Assembly (NCBI GenBank): GCA_037439465.1
Contig: JBBIVX010000038.1
Coordinates: forward strand, 1-5,484
DNA: 5,484 bases
Source of the DNA: Parasulfuritortus sp037439465
GTDB taxonomy: Bacteria; Pseudomonadota; Gammaproteobacteria; Burkholderiales; Thiobacillaceae
Reading direction: 5' to 3'
The position numbers were made by a program, and so were the translations under genes. The first letter of the stretch is position 1; each line of letters opens with the position of its first letter. The notes beneath the pieces are model-generated. The model had not been told where the DNA came from, searched no databases, and saw only the letters and a list, made by a program, of their open reading frames with translations. Positions 1 to 5,484 of the stretch are shown here, piece after piece.

Positions 1-26
1 GTGGTTGCGTAGCATCAATTAGCAAT

Positions 27-73
27 TAGGGGACAGACCACGTTTTTCCGAGAAAAACGTGGTCTGTCCCCTA
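27..73. repeat. Perfect palindromic REP-like/MITE-like element
   Basis: The 22-base left arm (27-48) is exactly the reverse complement of the right arm (52-73), with a CGA loop at 49-51. The outer ends read TAGGGGACAGACC and GGTCTGTCCCCTA, and an A/T run lies next to the loop. Transcribed from either strand it would fold into a very stable hairpin. Ends of this GGGGACAG type are, from memory, common dispersed repeats in beta- and gammaproteobacterial genomes, where REP elements are moved by RAYT (IS200-like, Y1) transposases. No transposase is in the window. A tandem 7-base repeat CAATTAG (16-22 and 23-29) abuts the left arm. The palindrome is certain; its class is inferred. Confidence 0.85.
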
Positions 74-277
74 CTTCCTGCACACCGCATCGACACCCGG
101 CACCTCGCCGATCCAGGTATCGAGCCGCGCCGTCTCGAAGTCGCACGGCTTGAGCCCGCTGCCCACCCCCTCGAGCGCGGCGCGCGTCGGCGCCAGCCCA
201 TGGCCGAGGCAAGTGGTGGCGGTGAAATGGGAAAGCAGCAGGGGAGTCACGACGGCGCCTACGTGGGGATGGCGCAT
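71..277 (-). pseudogene. Truncated N-terminus of a beta-ketoacyl-ACP synthase (aryl-polyene type)
   Basis: The reading frame encodes 68 residues at most. From about residue 10 it reads like the start of FabB/FabF-like condensing enzymes found in aryl polyene and xanthomonadin clusters: TPLLLSHFTATTCLGHGL, then a segment ending in TWIGEVPGVDAV. Such enzymes are about 390-410 residues long; here only the first 50-60 remain and the catalytic Cys-His-His triad is absent. Homology stops at GVDAV; three more residues (CRK) follow, then a TAG that is the outer edge of the inverted repeat at 27-73. Sequence beyond the repeat (1-26) does not resume the synthase. The original start was probably GTG at 250, giving 59 residues; the ATG at 277 gives nine extra residues. 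No good ribosome binding site precedes either. Family assignment is from memory of the N-terminal pattern, without alignment. Confidence 0.65.
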
Positions 278-372
278 TTTAGACGGAAAGGCATGTTCCG
301 GGCATGGCGGATACCGCGGAGCAGCGGCCAGGAATCAGGCAGCGAAGGACAGCATCGGAGAAATTCGCAATT

Positions 373-389
373 GGGACGATCTTCGTCCC
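373..389 (-). terminator. Stem-loop after the methyltransferase gene
   Basis: GGGACGA (373-379) and TCGTCCC (383-389) form a perfect 7-bp stem with a 3-base loop. Reading the minus strand, it starts 7 bases after the last gene's TAG stop and is followed by AATTGCGAATTT, only a weak T-rich tail. Position and symmetry suit transcription termination for the four-gene unit, but without a clear U-tract it is only a candidate. Confidence 0.4.
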
Positions 390-396
390 GTGACGC

Positions 397-1083
397 CTAC
401 CCCGGCTTGGTCACAACCATGTAAACGTTCTTTCCGACGAACCCGGCCAGCGCCACATCCAGGATTCTGCTGACAGGAAAAACAAGCCGGTCGTAGACCT
501 TCAATGTGGCAACATTCAGATCGCCACTTCCATCATTCGCGAATCTGTACAGGAGCGACGCCAAGAACCCCAGGCTATCCACATATCGGCTGACCAACAC
601 ATGAGCGCCCACTGCGGCCGCCATGGCAGTCAACGCCTTCTTGGAATACCGACGATAGTGGCCCACCTTCCTGTCCATGGCGGAATAGAGCACGGAAAAC
701 GCGGGCACGTAGACCAACATCGTTCCGCCGCATTTGAGGAGCCGATACCAATCGCAAATTGCCTGATGGTCGTCTTCAATGTGCTCAAGAACGTTCAGCG
801 AATAGATGAAGTCGAACGACTCGTCTCTCAGATTGAGGAGCGAGTCAGTGACAGCGATTCCGCTTCGCCGCATTCCGGCAGACTGTTGCTCGTCAGGCTC
901 GAAGCAAGTCACATCGTAGGCGTCGCGGACCAAGGCTTGCGCGAAGGTGCCTATCCCGGCGCCGATGTCCAGTACTCGTTGTCCGGGGCTAGTCTGGCGC
1001 TTGATCAGATCTAGAAGAAAGTCGTTGTAGTTGATGGCTTCAGCCATAACTTCCAGATTGTCGGTCCCGCTGTACGGATTCAC
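397..1083 (-). CDS. Class I SAM-dependent methyltransferase
   Basis: A 228-residue cytoplasmic methyltransferase of the Methyltransf_11/UbiE-like fold. The SAM-binding glycine loop VLDIGAGIGTF is at residues 37-47, the acidic residue ending strand 2 is in CFEPDE (60-65), motif NVLEHIEDD is at 97-105 and GGTMLVYVPAF at 119-129. The segment GHYRRYS (141-147) is a mark of methyltransferases that travel with GT2 and GtrA genes; fused GT2-methyltransferase proteins are also known. I chose the GTG start at 1083 because its GTGA overlaps the gtrA stop TGA (1082-1080), and AAGGA at 1096-1092 lies 8 bases upstream. The open frame extends back to an ATG at 1224, but that would overlap gtrA by 145 bases and adds residues without family character. 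Translation is probably coupled to gtrA. The substrate is unknown; a sugar hydroxyl, a carboxylate or the lipid-linked sugar are candidates. Confidence 0.88.
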   Translation of the reverse strand: MNPYSGTDNLEVMAEAINYNDFLLDLIKRQTSPGQRVLDIGAGIGTFAQALVRDAYDVTCFEPDEQQSAGMRRSGIAVTDSLLNLRDESFDFIYSLNVLEHIEDDHQAICDWYRLLKCGGTMLVYVPAFSVLYSAMDRKVGHYRRYSKKALTAMAAAVGAHVLVSRYVDSLGFLASLLYRFANDGSGDLNVATLKVYDRLVFPVSRILDVALAGFVGKNVYMVVTKPG

Positions 1084-1523
1084 ACCTTCGATCCTTTCAA
1101 GAACACCCACATGCTGGAGAGCGTGAAATTGAAAATCAATCCAACAACCGCACCTAGGGCAAGCGGTACGATGGGATACGCTTCCATCCAGCGGTAGAGG
1201 TAAACGGCAACGCTGAAAACGCACAAGTTGAGAAGCGCACCACCGATTTGTACTGTCAGATAGCGTAGATATTCAACCCGTCTATGCAATCCCTGATTGG
1301 CGGATCGAAACGAATAGCGCCTATTCAGGTACCAGGTGACTATGGTGGCAAGTCCGAACGACACCAGCCTCGCCAAGTAGATGTTAACTCCCAGGCTCTG
1401 ACTCAGAAACGTGAGTACGCCACCATCCACAAGAAAGCCAATTGCGCCGACGAGTCCGAACGACAGCGCCCTGGTGGAAATCGTTGGATTCACAATTCGA
1501 GGTTCCCCAATCGAACGACACAT
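1080..1523 (-). CDS. gtrA: GtrA-family membrane protein (putative polyprenyl-phosphate-sugar flippase)
   Basis: A small integral membrane protein of 147 residues from the ATG at 1523. Four hydrophobic helices are visible at about residues 19-41, 50-66, 88-110 and 117-141. Family marks are the Asp in GFLVDGG (29-35), NRRYSF (67-72) after helix 2, and NFTLSSMWVF (132-141) in helix 4. GtrA proteins are thought to flip undecaprenyl-phosphate-linked sugars to the periplasmic face, which fits the GT2 gene just upstream and the GT-C gene before it. The start is uncertain. GTG at 1493 (137 residues) has GGGGA 10 bases upstream and gives a more typical N-terminus. GTG at 1550 would shorten the gap to the GT2 stop to 24 bases. 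The 3' end overlaps the methyltransferase start by four bases. The family call is strong; the flippase role is inferred from the family. Confidence 0.88.
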   Translation of the reverse strand: MCRSIGEPRIVNPTISTRALSFGLVGAIGFLVDGGVLTFLSQSLGVNIYLARLVSFGLATIVTWYLNRRYSFRSANQGLHRRVEYLRYLTVQIGGALLNLCVFSVAVYLYRWMEAYPIVPLALGAVVGLIFNFTLSSMWVFLKGSKV

Positions 1524-1574
1524 TCCACTTGGAGCGAAAGTGCAATACACCTACTCGACAACACTCGTCTCGGG

Positions 1575-2579
1575 CTATGGCTGGCGAAGCAGTTCGCGTT
1601 CAAAGGTGCGTCGTCCATGATCCGCGATTGAATCGAGAACCAATCCAATTGAGATTGTGAGCAGCGCCACGATTTCAACTCCAGTTGCCAGGATGGCCAG
1701 CGGTACATGATGAATATATCTGTACTGTATCCAGTCGTCGAAAACCGGAACAGCTATCAGCAAACCTGCGAGTGCAAGCAAAAGCCCCGCCCCCCCAAAA
1801 AAGGCGAGTGGCCTGTAGTGACGAAGGATACGGGCAATGGTGAAGACAACACGAGAGCCATCCGAAAATGTGCTCAGCTTTGAGTAACTTCCCGCTGGCC
1901 TGTCCTTGTACTCGACAGGAATCTCGACAATTCTGAATTTCTTGTCCAGCGCGTGGAGGGTCATGTCGGTCTCGATCTCGAAGCCCTCAACCAAAATCGG
2001 GTAGCTCTTGACGAAGCGCCGACTTAGCACGCGATAGCCGCTCATAATATCGGCCAGGTTGGCGCGGAAGAGCTTGTTGACCAAATAGCGCACCAATCGA
2101 TTGCCAAGTCCATGAAATGCGCGCTTGTTTTCCGCGGCATAGTGCCCGCCACTAAGGCGGTCCCCGACGACCATGTCGGCAGCTCCTGAAACTATGGGGG
2201 CAATCAAGTCACAGGCCCGCTGTGGTGGATAAGTCAGATCGGCATCGGCCAGCACATAGACGCGCGCACTGATATCGAGGAACGCTCGTCTCAGCGCGTT
2301 GCCCTTTCCTTGGCAAGATTCGTTCAGCACGCCGCCCCTGCATGCGATGCGGGCTATGACTTCGCTCGCCACCTGCTCGGTCTTGTCGGTTGAGCGATTG
2401 TTGATAACCCAAATCGCAGCCTGCGGCAGCGCCTGATGGAATCCCTCAATGGTCGCGGCAATGGTCAGCTCCTCGTTGAACGCCGGCAGAATGACCGCAA
2501 CATCTGCCGCGTCCGCGCTACCTGTTTCCGCGTGGCGGTCGTCACCCATCACTGACAGTCGCTCTGTTGCCATATGCAT
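1575..2579 (-). CDS. GT2 glycosyltransferase, polyprenyl-phosphate sugar synthase-like (GtrB/DPM1-like)
   Basis: A 334-residue enzyme with a cytoplasmic GT-A domain followed by two membrane helices. Visible motifs are ILPAFNEE (30-37), NNRSTDKT (60-67, in place of the usual DDGSTDxT), the metal/nucleotide-sugar DAD motif at 112-114 (ADADLTYPP), GDR (139-141), DIMSGYRVLSR (177-187), EGFEIETD (198-205) and RPAGSYSKL (227-235). Helices lie at about 257-280 and 292-318, as in GtrB-type proteins, which transfer a sugar from a nucleotide donor to undecaprenyl phosphate. The nucleotide sugar cannot be read from sequence. The ATG at 2579 follows the GT-C stop (2584-2582) by two bases, with GGGAC upstream; ATG at 2591 (10-base overlap) and ATG at 2573 are alternatives. 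The stretch at 1790-1802 encoding Phe260-Gly263 is a T6G7 homopolymer pair. The GT2 family is certain; the GtrB-like role rests on architecture and neighbours. Confidence 0.9.
   Translation of the reverse strand: MHMATERLSVMGDDRHAETGSADAADVAVILPAFNEELTIAATIEGFHQALPQAAIWVINNRSTDKTEQVASEVIARIACRGGVLNESCQGKGNALRRAFLDISARVYVLADADLTYPPQRACDLIAPIVSGAADMVVGDRLSGGHYAAENKRAFHGLGNRLVRYLVNKLFRANLADIMSGYRVLSRRFVKSYPILVEGFEIETDMTLHALDKKFRIVEIPVEYKDRPAGSYSKLSTFSDGSRVVFTIARILRHYRPLAFFGGAGLLLALAGLLIAVPVFDDWIQYRYIHHVPLAILATGVEIVALLTISIGLVLDSIADHGRRTFERELLRQP
1790..1802. repeat. C7A6 homopolymer pair inside the GT2 gene
   Basis: Plus strand reads seven C then six A; on the coding strand this is TTT TTT GGG GGG G, encoding Phe-Phe-Gly-Gly at the start of the first C-terminal membrane helix. 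Loss of one G gives a TGA about a dozen codons later. Gain of one G gives a longer out-of-frame tail ending in TGA. Either change removes both membrane helices. Confidence 0.8.
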
Positions 2580-2581
2580 AC

Positions 2582-5041
2582 CTAGTCCCATTCGAGTCGA
2601 AAGGATACGAAACCTACTTCGGCCTGACTGCGGGTGTCAGAGGCTGCGAACACCACCGCCATAGTCGCCCGCTCGGGCGCGACAATTCTCTGCCTATGCT
2701 CACTCGACTGCTCACTGCACGCAAATGGCTGAAGGCTCGAGGAAATGAACTGGGAGTCTGCATCCAACCAATTCACCTGCATCCTGGCCCGGGCAGGTTG
2801 ATCAACGCAGCGAGCACGAACAGCATTGAAATAGCGGCGTCCGCCGGTCACGGGGATGATCTGAAACGCTGGCGAGTCCACAGTAACAACTACCGAATTG
2901 CCCAGGGCCACTGCCCCTTTGGTCAACGTCCAGCCGCGTGCGCTGAGAAGGAAGCCGGGGTTCTGCACGAGCTCCCTGGAAGATCTGAACTCGTCCTTGA
3001 GAATGCGAACACTCGCCCCACCAAATTCAGCGATTGGATCCGTAATTGCCATGACTTGATCCCGCCGTTCAGGCGTACTCCAATTGGCTTCCAGAATCAC
3101 CAAGCGTGAGCGCGCATCCGACAATACCTTTCCCAACGAGGCGGGATCGGCTGCCGCCATAACGCGACTATTGAATTCCTGATTGTGCCAATTGACGTAG
3201 AGCGCATCCGACTTGAGCCCAGCGGCGAATGGCTGAGCAAAGAAGGCCACGGGCGCTCGCTCGTCGTTCATTGCGTTAACCAATTCGACCGCGCGTCGGA
3301 TAGGCATGCGCTCGCGTAGCAGTGTTTCCCGCTGCGTCGGCCTGAAGACTTCGAATACAGGCAAATCGCGATATGCCCAAACGCCAGCGCCGAAGAACAT
3401 CAGATTGAGGAGAATCGTGACGCCGACGGTCAACAGCATGCCGCGTTGAATCAACGGCCCAAGCACCCCCGCTTTCGCCAATGCGAAGCCCGCAATGGCG
3501 GCAAATAGAACTGTCAGCGGAAATATGTAACGCAGGTAGCTCTGAAAATGGAAGACGACTACCAACGAAGCCGCCCCCACCGCCAATAGGAGTCCAGCGC
3601 GCTTCGCCTTCAACAATCCCGGCAAGACGATAGTCAGGGGCAACAGCAGCAGCCACTGGAATCCCGGCGCGCCCATCGTTGCCTCGAGGTACTTGTCCGA
3701 CGAAAATACCATCCTGAAGGGCAGGTCCCACGTAACCCCGGCCTTGAATAGCGGGTTGTCGAAGTTCACCGGGGGGAAAAGCGGCGACTTGAACGCGGCG
3801 TTGAAGAACGGGAATACGGGATTTCCGGAGATCAAGTACGCGACCCAATACGGTATTGCCCCCACGGCAAGAAAGCACGCTGCGGCGCGAAGGACATGCT
3901 TGAGTCCGTCCTTCGTCGCAAGCGCCCTCCAACCCAAGAGCAGTGGCAGCGAGAACGCCGGCAGGTAGGTCAGGGTCTGGGCCTTTGCCGCTGCCGCGAA
4001 CCCCAACATCAGCGCTCCGATCACAAGCCCGGACGGCTGTTGCTCCCCAGTTGTCGAGGACCGAAGCAGCCAGAATAATCCGCCTATCAGATATGCAGTC
4101 CACACTGATTCCACGAAGAGGGAACTGCTTTCCGTAAATGTCAAAGGCGTTGTCAGCAGCAGCAACATTGCCCATTTGGCGCCCTTCTCGTCGCCTCCTA
4201 GCCACAGCACCAATTCCCGGACCAGACTGGTCACGATAAAGATGCAGGCGACGTTGACCAATCGAGCCGCAGATTCTCCGCCCAGCATGTAGCCAATCGC
4301 GAACAGCCAGTCGCCCAGCATTGGAATGAGCGCAAGGACATAACGCGAGGTATCGAAGTTCCACTGATGCATGCTAGCCACATGCCCGGGAACCAACAGG
4401 TGCAAAGTCAATGCATCGAACATGACTTCCGGCAAGAATGCAAAGGCGAAGTGCGCCAACGCCACCGCGTGAAGCAGTACATCCACGGGCTCTTGACCGG
4501 TTCGGCCATTGGACGACCAGAGCGCATTCGCACAATCGCGCAATTCGCCCCACAGATGTCGCCTCACGATTGCCACCGGAATCAGCAGCCCCAAGAGATA
4601 GGTACTGAAGTAATTCACGGGAAAATGGGCAGACAGGCTCACCACACTGCCAAGAATCCCCCCGCCCACCAACATCCTCGAGAGGACATCAAACTGTCCA
4701 ACTTCGATCCGCAAGGCACGCAGCACCAAGGTTCCGCAAGCGATCGAGGACGCCCCCATTGCGGCAACCACCAGCAGTGGCCATACGCCTTGCGCGCATG
4801 CAGCAATGACTACTCCCAGTATCGCTGCAACTGCCATCGGTCGTCTTTTTGTAGCCCAGCACCCAACGGATATGACGAACGTACATGCCAAGATGAACGT
4901 GGAAATCCGACCAAATCCGGCAATCGGGCCAAAAGCGGGCGCAGACTGCGAGAGAATGCCCGATGCAGTAAGGCCTAACACGAGCAGCAGCATTCCGCCC
5001 ACGACAATGCGCAGAACCGAGTGCAGAAACGTGGAAGTCAA
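2582..5041 (-). CDS. Large polytopic GT-C-like glycosyltransferase with C-terminal carbohydrate-binding-like domain
   Basis: An 819-residue inner-membrane protein. Residues 1-556 hold many hydrophobic helices (I estimate 13-15). The segment FDALTLHLLVPGH (208-220) lies after helix 6 or so and matches the acidic first-loop motif of GT-C enzymes that use lipid-phosphate sugars. A soluble, presumably periplasmic stretch (about 557-687) contains FAQPFAAGLKSDALYVNW, a pattern I associate with periplasmic tails of such proteins. The last 132 residues begin NPGF...GW and are rich in alternating hydrophobics, like CBM4/9-type beta-sandwiches; this is inferred by eye. Start: TTG at 5041 with a strong GGGGAGAGGGG ribosome binding site (5055-5045); an upstream TTG at 5077 would add 12 polar residues and put that site inside the gene. 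Its stop lies two bases before the GT2 start. Donor and acceptor are unknown; a polymerase or ligase role is less likely but not excluded. Confidence 0.85.
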   Translation of the reverse strand: MTSTFLHSVLRIVVGGMLLLVLGLTASGILSQSAPAFGPIAGFGRISTFILACTFVISVGCWATKRRPMAVAAILGVVIAACAQGVWPLLVVAAMGASSIACGTLVLRALRIEVGQFDVLSRMLVGGGILGSVVSLSAHFPVNYFSTYLLGLLIPVAIVRRHLWGELRDCANALWSSNGRTGQEPVDVLLHAVALAHFAFAFLPEVMFDALTLHLLVPGHVASMHQWNFDTSRYVLALIPMLGDWLFAIGYMLGGESAARLVNVACIFIVTSLVRELVLWLGGDEKGAKWAMLLLLTTPLTFTESSSLFVESVWTAYLIGGLFWLLRSSTTGEQQPSGLVIGALMLGFAAAAKAQTLTYLPAFSLPLLLGWRALATKDGLKHVLRAAACFLAVGAIPYWVAYLISGNPVFPFFNAAFKSPLFPPVNFDNPLFKAGVTWDLPFRMVFSSDKYLEATMGAPGFQWLLLLPLTIVLPGLLKAKRAGLLLAVGAASLVVVFHFQSYLRYIFPLTVLFAAIAGFALAKAGVLGPLIQRGMLLTVGVTILLNLMFFGAGVWAYRDLPVFEVFRPTQRETLLRERMPIRRAVELVNAMNDERAPVAFFAQPFAAGLKSDALYVNWHNQEFNSRVMAAADPASLGKVLSDARSRLVILEANWSTPERRDQVMAITDPIAEFGGASVRILKDEFRSSRELVQNPGFLLSARGWTLTKGAVALGNSVVVTVDSPAFQIIPVTGGRRYFNAVRARCVDQPARARMQVNWLDADSQFISSSLQPFACSEQSSEHRQRIVAPERATMAVVFAASDTRSQAEVGFVSFRLEWD

Positions 5042-5044
5042 TGG

Positions 5045-5055
5045 CCCCTCTCCCC
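5045..5055 (-). promoter_or_regulatory. Strong ribosome binding site that decides the TTG start of the GT-C gene
   Basis: On the minus strand GGGGAGAGGGG precedes TTG (5041-5039); GGAG ends 8 bases before it and GAGG 5 bases before it. No ATG lies nearby in this frame, so the site supports a TTG start here. I saw no convincing -35/-10 pair for the operon in 5042-5221. Confidence 0.65.
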
Positions 5056-5182
5056 GAAACCAGAGGAAGCATCCCAATCGGTAAGTGGTGGTTCCTGGAG
5101 AGCTGATGGAGAAGCGGTGCCGTGCATGGGCGGCGATGATGTCATCGTCTTGGGTGGACGCGCAAGCGGAGCACGCAAAGTC

Positions 5183-5200
5183 AGCCGTGGCGGCACGGCT
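5183..5200 (-). terminator. Stem-loop downstream of the 50-residue gene
   Basis: AGCCGTG (5183-5189) and CACGGCT (5194-5200) form a perfect 7-bp GC-rich stem with a 4-base loop, 21 bases after the small gene's stop codon on the minus strand. The following bases GACTTTGCG contain only three T residues, so this is a weak candidate terminator. A GCGGCCGC palindrome (5204-5211) lies between stop and stem. If termination is leaky, the SOS-box promoter could also read into the glycan operon. Confidence 0.3.
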
Positions 5201-5221
5201 CGTGCGGCCGCCGCAACGGGA

Positions 5222-5374
5222 TCAGAATGACCGCTGCATCACGATGGCATCGCCGGTGAACTGCGGGGTGGCTTTGCGGTAGAGCTCGCCGAAGCCCTCG
5301 CGTTGCCAGAAGCGCATCTCCCGCTGACGCGGCGTCAGGTCATCCTGGGGATCGACGAAACGAGGGGATGGCAT
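5222..5374 (-). CDS. Orphan 50-residue soluble protein under a candidate SOS box
   Basis: I do not recognise this protein. The ATG at 5374 has ACGGAG at 5387-5382, ending 7 bases upstream, which is a good ribosome binding site; the open frame continues further upstream, but an earlier ATG at 5443 lies inside the LexA box and is unlikely. The product is charged yet roughly neutral (8 Lys/Arg, 7 Asp/Glu), with no signal peptide or membrane helix. Residues 12-35 (DLTPRQREMRFWQREGFGELYRK region) look like an amphipathic helix rich in Arg, Glu and aromatics, followed by a short tail ending MQRSF. A LexA-type operator is centred about 67 bases upstream of the start, suggesting induction by DNA damage. 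It does not resemble the hydrophobic SOS toxins TisB or SidA, nor SulA, DinI or YebG as I remember them. GC content is high, like the left flank and unlike the glycan operon. Confidence 0.6.
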   Translation of the reverse strand: MPSPRFVDPQDDLTPRQREMRFWQREGFGELYRKATPQFTGDAIVMQRSF

Positions 5375-5431
5375 GGGCGGTCTCCGTGGGGGACTGTATT
5401 TTCTTCCAGCTCCCAATGGGAAGCAATGCGA

Positions 5432-5451
5432 TACTGTACTCATTAACAGTA
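5432..5451. promoter_or_regulatory. LexA (SOS) box
   Basis: TACTGT (5432-5437) and ACAGTA (5446-5451) are exact reverse complements separated by eight bases, giving the CTGT-N8-ACAG core of the E. coli-type LexA operator. Fifteen of 20 positions match TACTGTATATATATACAGTA by my count. It is 57 bases upstream of the small minus-strand gene at 5374 and 26 bases upstream of a plus-strand ATG at 5478 that leaves the window, so it could control either or both. I could not define a confident -35/-10 pair for either direction. Confidence 0.85.
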
Positions 5452-5484
5452 CTTCACCCCGGAAACCCGCCCTGGCCATGCCCC

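Noticed and set aside
59..473. Plus-strand open frames of 121 and 107 residues over the left edge
   Set aside because: They begin inside the palindrome or antisense to the synthase remnant and run into the methyltransferase 3' end; composition is low-complexity and no ribosome binding site fits.
3276..4364. A 362-residue open frame on the minus strand inside the GT-C gene
   Set aside because: It is out of frame with the 819-residue membrane protein, which has strong helix patterning across the same bases; the 362-residue translation is Arg/Gly-rich and shows no domain or helix pattern.
4367..4978. A 203-residue open frame on the plus strand (and another of 180 residues at 2567-3109)
   Set aside because: Both are antisense to the GT-C gene, rich in His, Gln, Arg and Pro without domain features, as expected of the reverse strand of a GC-rich gene.
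5132..5145. Small dyad CGATGATGTCATCG in the gap between the small gene and the operon
   Set aside because: Six-base arms around a 2-base centre occur often by chance and it matches no operator I recognise.
5042..5221. Search for a sigma-70 promoter for the glycan operon
   Set aside because: The best TTGCGC/ACATCA-like pairing is too far from consensus to report; the operon promoter may lie elsewhere or transcription may read in from the SOS-box side.
5222..5479. A longer 85-residue version of the small SOS-linked protein
   Set aside because: It would start upstream of the LexA box and read through the operator; the ATG at 5374 has a clear ACGGAG site and excludes the regulatory region.
1..5484. 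CRISPR array, tRNA or rRNA genes, integrase or attachment site that would explain island transfer
   Set aside because: No regularly spaced repeats, cloverleaf-like sequence, recombinase motifs or matching direct repeats at the cluster borders were seen.

Overview
The window is a chromosomal segment from a high-GC proteobacterium. I cannot settle beta versus gamma. Three clues support this: an E. coli-type LexA box (CTGT-N8-ACAG), a remnant of an aryl-polyene/xanthomonadin-type beta-ketoacyl synthase, and a palindromic REP-like element with GGGGACAGACC ends. I recall such elements as dispersed repeats in beta- and gammaproteobacterial genomes, but I could not search for copies. All recognisable genes lie on the minus strand, so read the window from right to left.

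Right edge (about 5222-5484): a near-perfect SOS box at 5432-5451 lies upstream of a 50-residue orphan protein gene (5222-5374) with a good ribosome binding site. The same box also lies 26 bases before an ATG on the plus strand that runs out of the window, so it may serve either or both directions.

Centre (397-5041): one compact four-gene cluster. In transcription order it holds (1) an 819-residue polytopic GT-C-like glycosyltransferase with a periplasmic tail ending in a carbohydrate-binding-like beta domain; (2) a GT2 polyprenyl-phosphate sugar synthase (GtrB/DPM1-like) with two C-terminal membrane helices; (3) a four-helix GtrA-family flippase; and (4) a class I SAM methyltransferase coupled to gtrA by a GTGA stop/start overlap. 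Together they look like a complete three-component Gtr-type glycosylation route: charge a lipid carrier in the cytoplasm, flip it, and transfer the sugar in the periplasm. A methyltransferase is added to that route. The acceptor is unknown; O-antigen, another surface glycan, a lipid or a protein are all possible.

Left edge (1-277): the first 60 or so codons of a beta-ketoacyl synthase gene. It ends in a TAG stop that is itself the outer edge of a perfect 22-bp-arm inverted repeat (27-73). The rest of the synthase is not on the other side, so this is a broken gene.

Hand counts on sample 60-base lines give about 63-77% GC in the flanks and about 45-60% in most of the cluster (one line near its middle reaches 67%). 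This fits a horizontally acquired surface-glycan cassette set into a GC-rich backbone. No rRNA, tRNA, CRISPR array or complete insertion sequence was seen.
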